Made by a program: the position numbers and the translations under genes. The notes below the pieces were generated by a model. That model was not told the origin of the DNA. It saw only the letters and a program-made list of their open reading frames with translations, and ran no database searches. 35,452 bases of DNA, taken from contig JAMFSN010000177.1 of assembly GCA_026225295.1 (NCBI GenBank), positions 1 through 35,452 of the forward strand, in the 5' to 3' direction. Shown piece after piece: positions 33,601 through 35,452 of this stretch. Each line of letters begins with the position of its first letter. Positions within the stretch are counted from its first letter, which is position 1. This DNA comes from Frankia alni (GTDB taxonomy: Bacteria > Actinomycetota > Actinomycetes > Frankiales > Frankiaceae).

Positions 33601-33616
33601 TACGTTCGTGGACGTA
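33601..33616. promoter_or_regulatory. Palindrome between MFS and ArsR-type genes
   Basis: TACGT (33601-33605) and ACGTA (33612-33616) with a 6-nt spacer in the 66-bp divergent gap, 10 nt before the GTG start of the regulator. It probably overlaps the regulator's promoter: TAAGGT at 33615-33620 could be its -10. A candidate shared operator. Confidence 0.5.
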
Positions 33617-33626
33617 AGGTCGGAGG

Positions 33627-34613
33627 GTGCTGCGATTCGCGGTGGGAACCGAGGAGTTGCTGCACAGCCGGTTTGCGATCTCCCCGCTGCTCGAGCTCGA
33701 TTTCCTGCTGCGCACCCTGTCGGGCCGGCGTCGCCCCCGGCTACCCGCCGGCTGGGCGGAACGGTTGGCGCCGGCCTACCGGCAGCTGCGCCGCGACACC
33801 GATCTCGATGCGGTCCTGGCCCTGCAGAGCCGCTTCTACGGACCCGAATTCATCGCCCCGCCGCCCCGGACCCTGGCCCAGACCGTCGCGGACGACCTGC
33901 TCACGGTCCGGGCCACCCCGCTCGCGCAGGCCCGCCGGGAGATCGCGCGCTGCCTGGATCGTCGCCCGGCCACCGACCAGCGGGTGCTCGCGGTCCTGCA
34001 CGGCGACGACGTCGTCGACCGGATCGCCGACGCCCTCACGCGGGCCTGGCGGGAGCTGCTGGCCGCCGACTGGCTCCATCTGCGCGCCATCTGCGAACGC
34101 GACGTGGTGCACCGGGCCGGGCGACTCGGTGGCGCCGGTTGGGCCGCTGCCCTCGACGATCTGCACCCCCAGCTGCGCTGGGGCGACGGGGCGATCGAAC
34201 TTCGAGGATCGCCGCAGAACCAGACGGTCACCCTGCACGGCGAGGGACTGCTCCTCATCCCTTCGGTGTTCCTCGGGCCGGGCGTCGCGGCCCACCTCGA
34301 AGATCCCTGGCCGAAGACGCTGATCTACCCGGCCCGGGGGACCGCCGCCCTCTGGGCGGCGCGGCCACCGGCTGAGTCGGGCGCGCTGGCCGATCTGCTC
34401 GGCCGGACCCGGGCCCGGCTGCTCGTGGCCCTGGCCGAGCCGGCCAGCACCACCCACCTGGCCCGCAGCCTCGGCCTGGCCACCGGCGCGGTCGGTGACC
34501 ACCTGACGATCCTGCGCCGGGCCGGCCTCCTTGACAAAGCCCGCTCCGGTCGATCCATCCTGTACCGCCGCACCCCCCTGGGCGACGCCCTGGCCGCTAC
34601 TGGACCGGCCTGA
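33627..34613 (+). CDS. ArsR-family winged-helix regulator with N-terminal DUF5937-like domain
   Basis: Transcriptional regulator of 328 aa. The first 240 residues start with LRFAVGTEELLHSRFAISPL and form the long N-terminal domain found in a group of actinobacterial ArsR regulators (DUF5937 type). The C-terminal part (about 255-325: RARLLVALAEPASTTHLARSLGLATG, AVGDHLTILRRAGLL, SGRSILYRRTPLG) is a winged helix of the ArsR class without metal-binding cysteines. The GTG at 33627 fits the start of homologues, although GGAGG abuts it directly, so initiation may be leaderless. It probably represses the divergent MFS gene; the ligand is unknown. It ends 2 nt before the convergent methyltransferase. 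Confidence 0.88.
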   Translation: MLRFAVGTEELLHSRFAISPLLELDFLLRTLSGRRRPRLPAGWAERLAPAYRQLRRDTDLDAVLALQSRFYGPEFIAPPPRTLAQTVADDLLTVRATPLAQARREIARCLDRRPATDQRVLAVLHGDDVVDRIADALTRAWRELLAADWLHLRAICERDVVHRAGRLGGAGWAAALDDLHPQLRWGDGAIELRGSPQNQTVTLHGEGLLLIPSVFLGPGVAAHLEDPWPKTLIYPARGTAALWAARPPAESGALADLLGRTRARLLVALAEPASTTHLARSLGLATGAVGDHLTILRRAGLLDKARSGRSILYRRTPLGDALAATGPA

Positions 34614-34615
34614 CC

Positions 34616-35452
34616 TCACGTGGTGGCGACGAGGAAATCCTCTCCGGTCGACGGGCGCAAGCCGTCGGCCCGGTCGGCGAAGTAGCGTTCGGCGAGCGCC
34701 GACCCGGACACGTGCCGGGCGTCCGGGAAACCGGCTTCGCGGGCCGCGGCCAGCATTTCGGTCGGCGGGTAGAAGCTGATGAACGGCGTTCCCGATGCGC
34801 GCGCGCCCTTCGTAGACCTCTGCAGCCCGGCCCGATCGGCGTCGTCGACCAGCTCGGTCGGCAGCATGAACGTCATCGCCACCGTCGAACCGGGCGCGAG
34901 CCCGGCCAGCTGACGCAAGGTCGCCGCGGTCGCCGCTCTGGTCAGATACATGGTCACGCCGGTGGAAGCGACGACCGCGGGCCGACCGGGATCGAAACCG
35001 GCCGCGGTCAGCTGCCGCCACCACGATCCGCTCGCCTCGAAGTCGACCGGCACCAGCCGCAACCCGTCCGGAATGCCGAAACCGAGCGCCAGCAGCCGTT
35101 CCCGCTTCCAGGCCTGGGGACCGGGCTGGTCGACCTCGAAAACGTTCAGGCGGGCGGCGACCTCCGGCCGGCGCTGGGTGAACGTATCCAGGCCGGCCCC
35201 CAGCACGACATACTGGGCGACGCCCCGGCCGGCCTGCTCGGCCACCAGATCATCGATGAAACGAGCCCGGGCCACAATGGCCGCCCGAAATCCGCTGGTG
35301 CCGGCCGGGTCCATATCCGGGCGGGCCCGCCAGCCCTCCTCCGGGGCCGCCAGCCGCAGGCCGATCTCATCCGCGAGCACGTGGGGTGGCGGATCGACCT
35401 GGACGTGCATCGCCCGCCACAGAGCAACGCGGACAGCGGTGCTGTCGGGAGC
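34616..35452 (-). CDS. SAM-dependent methyltransferase, PF04072 type (5' end outside window)
   Basis: Methyltransferase of the leucine carboxyl methyltransferase-like group common in mycobacteria and other actinomycetes, many members unassigned. At least 278 residues are visible. The frame is open to the right edge, and the residues before Met at 35410 (STAVRVALWRAM) match the usual start region of the family, so the true start lies beyond the window. Motif I is YVVLGAGLDTFTQR, then NVFEVDQPGPQAWKRERL (acidic ribose-binding residue), STGVTMYLTRAA and a final GFPDARHVSGSALAERYF. Substrate unknown. Confidence 0.9.
   Translation of the reverse strand, partial: APDSTAVRVALWRAMHVQVDPPPHVLADEIGLRLAAPEEGWRARPDMDPAGTSGFRAAIVARARFIDDLVAEQAGRGVAQYVVLGAGLDTFTQRRPEVAARLNVFEVDQPGPQAWKRERLLALGFGIPDGLRLVPVDFEASGSWWRQLTAAGFDPGRPAVVASTGVTMYLTRAATAATLRQLAGLAPGSTVAMTFMLPTELVDDADRAGLQRSTKGARASGTPFISFYPPTEMLAAAREAGFPDARHVSGSALAERYFADRADGLRPSTGEDFLVATT

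Overview
The window is very GC-rich, with GTG starts, 4-nt gene overlaps and several actinobacterial families (SARP regulator, Rv1733c-like protein, PknB-like kinase with a Pro/Ser tail, paired RHH and DUF4097 genes, DUF2254). It is a chromosomal or accessory segment of a high-GC actinomycete. Genus cannot be assigned from this sequence alone, and no rRNA, tRNA, CRISPR array, integrase or intact insertion sequence was seen.

Left part (1-14.1 kb), cation and potassium homeostasis. The window opens inside kdpC. Two strong hairpins follow, then the overlapping pair kdpD-kdpE. A decayed site-2 protease (M50) pseudogene and a stretch without recognisable genes lead to a diaminopimelate-decarboxylase-like gene. 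Behind it lies a second kdp component, a kdpA with no kdpB beside it and substitutions in all four selectivity-filter loops. Next come a shortened Rv1733c-like membrane protein, a DUF2254 membrane protein, a CPA1-type Na+/H+ antiporter and, on the other strand, a KimA-like APC permease with a C-terminal UspA-like domain.

Middle part (14.3-22.3 kb), mixed accessory and stress genes. These are a tyrosine-phosphatase remnant, an ANT(2'')-like nucleotidyltransferase, an unknown protein with a 15-bp tandem repeat, a STAS-domain anti-sigma antagonist, a Ser/Thr kinase, a GlsB/YeaQ-type small membrane protein with a perfect 20-bp hairpin after it, a TetR regulator divergent from a secreted lipase, and a methyltransferase.

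Signalling/transport module (22.5-29.0 kb, minus strand). The most interesting unit is a SARP-type activator fused to a receiver domain. It overlaps by 4 nt a hybrid histidine kinase (two TM, HAMP, GAF, HisKA, HATPase, two REC, Hpt), and is followed by an NCS1 purine/pyrimidine-type permease that ends in a Cys/His cluster. The gap before the permease gene holds three heptamers at exact 11-bp spacing, the geometry of SARP binding sites. I infer a phosphorelay in which kinase Hpt signals to the SARP receiver, and the SARP then controls the permease.

Right part (29.0-35.45 kb). It holds a Fic-domain gene lacking its N-terminal part, a dienelactone-hydrolase-like gene, an RHH regulator with a leaderless promoter overlapped by 11-bp-phased repeats and its DUF4097 partner, an MFS exporter divergent from an ArsR-type regulator, and a SAM methyltransferase cut by the window end.
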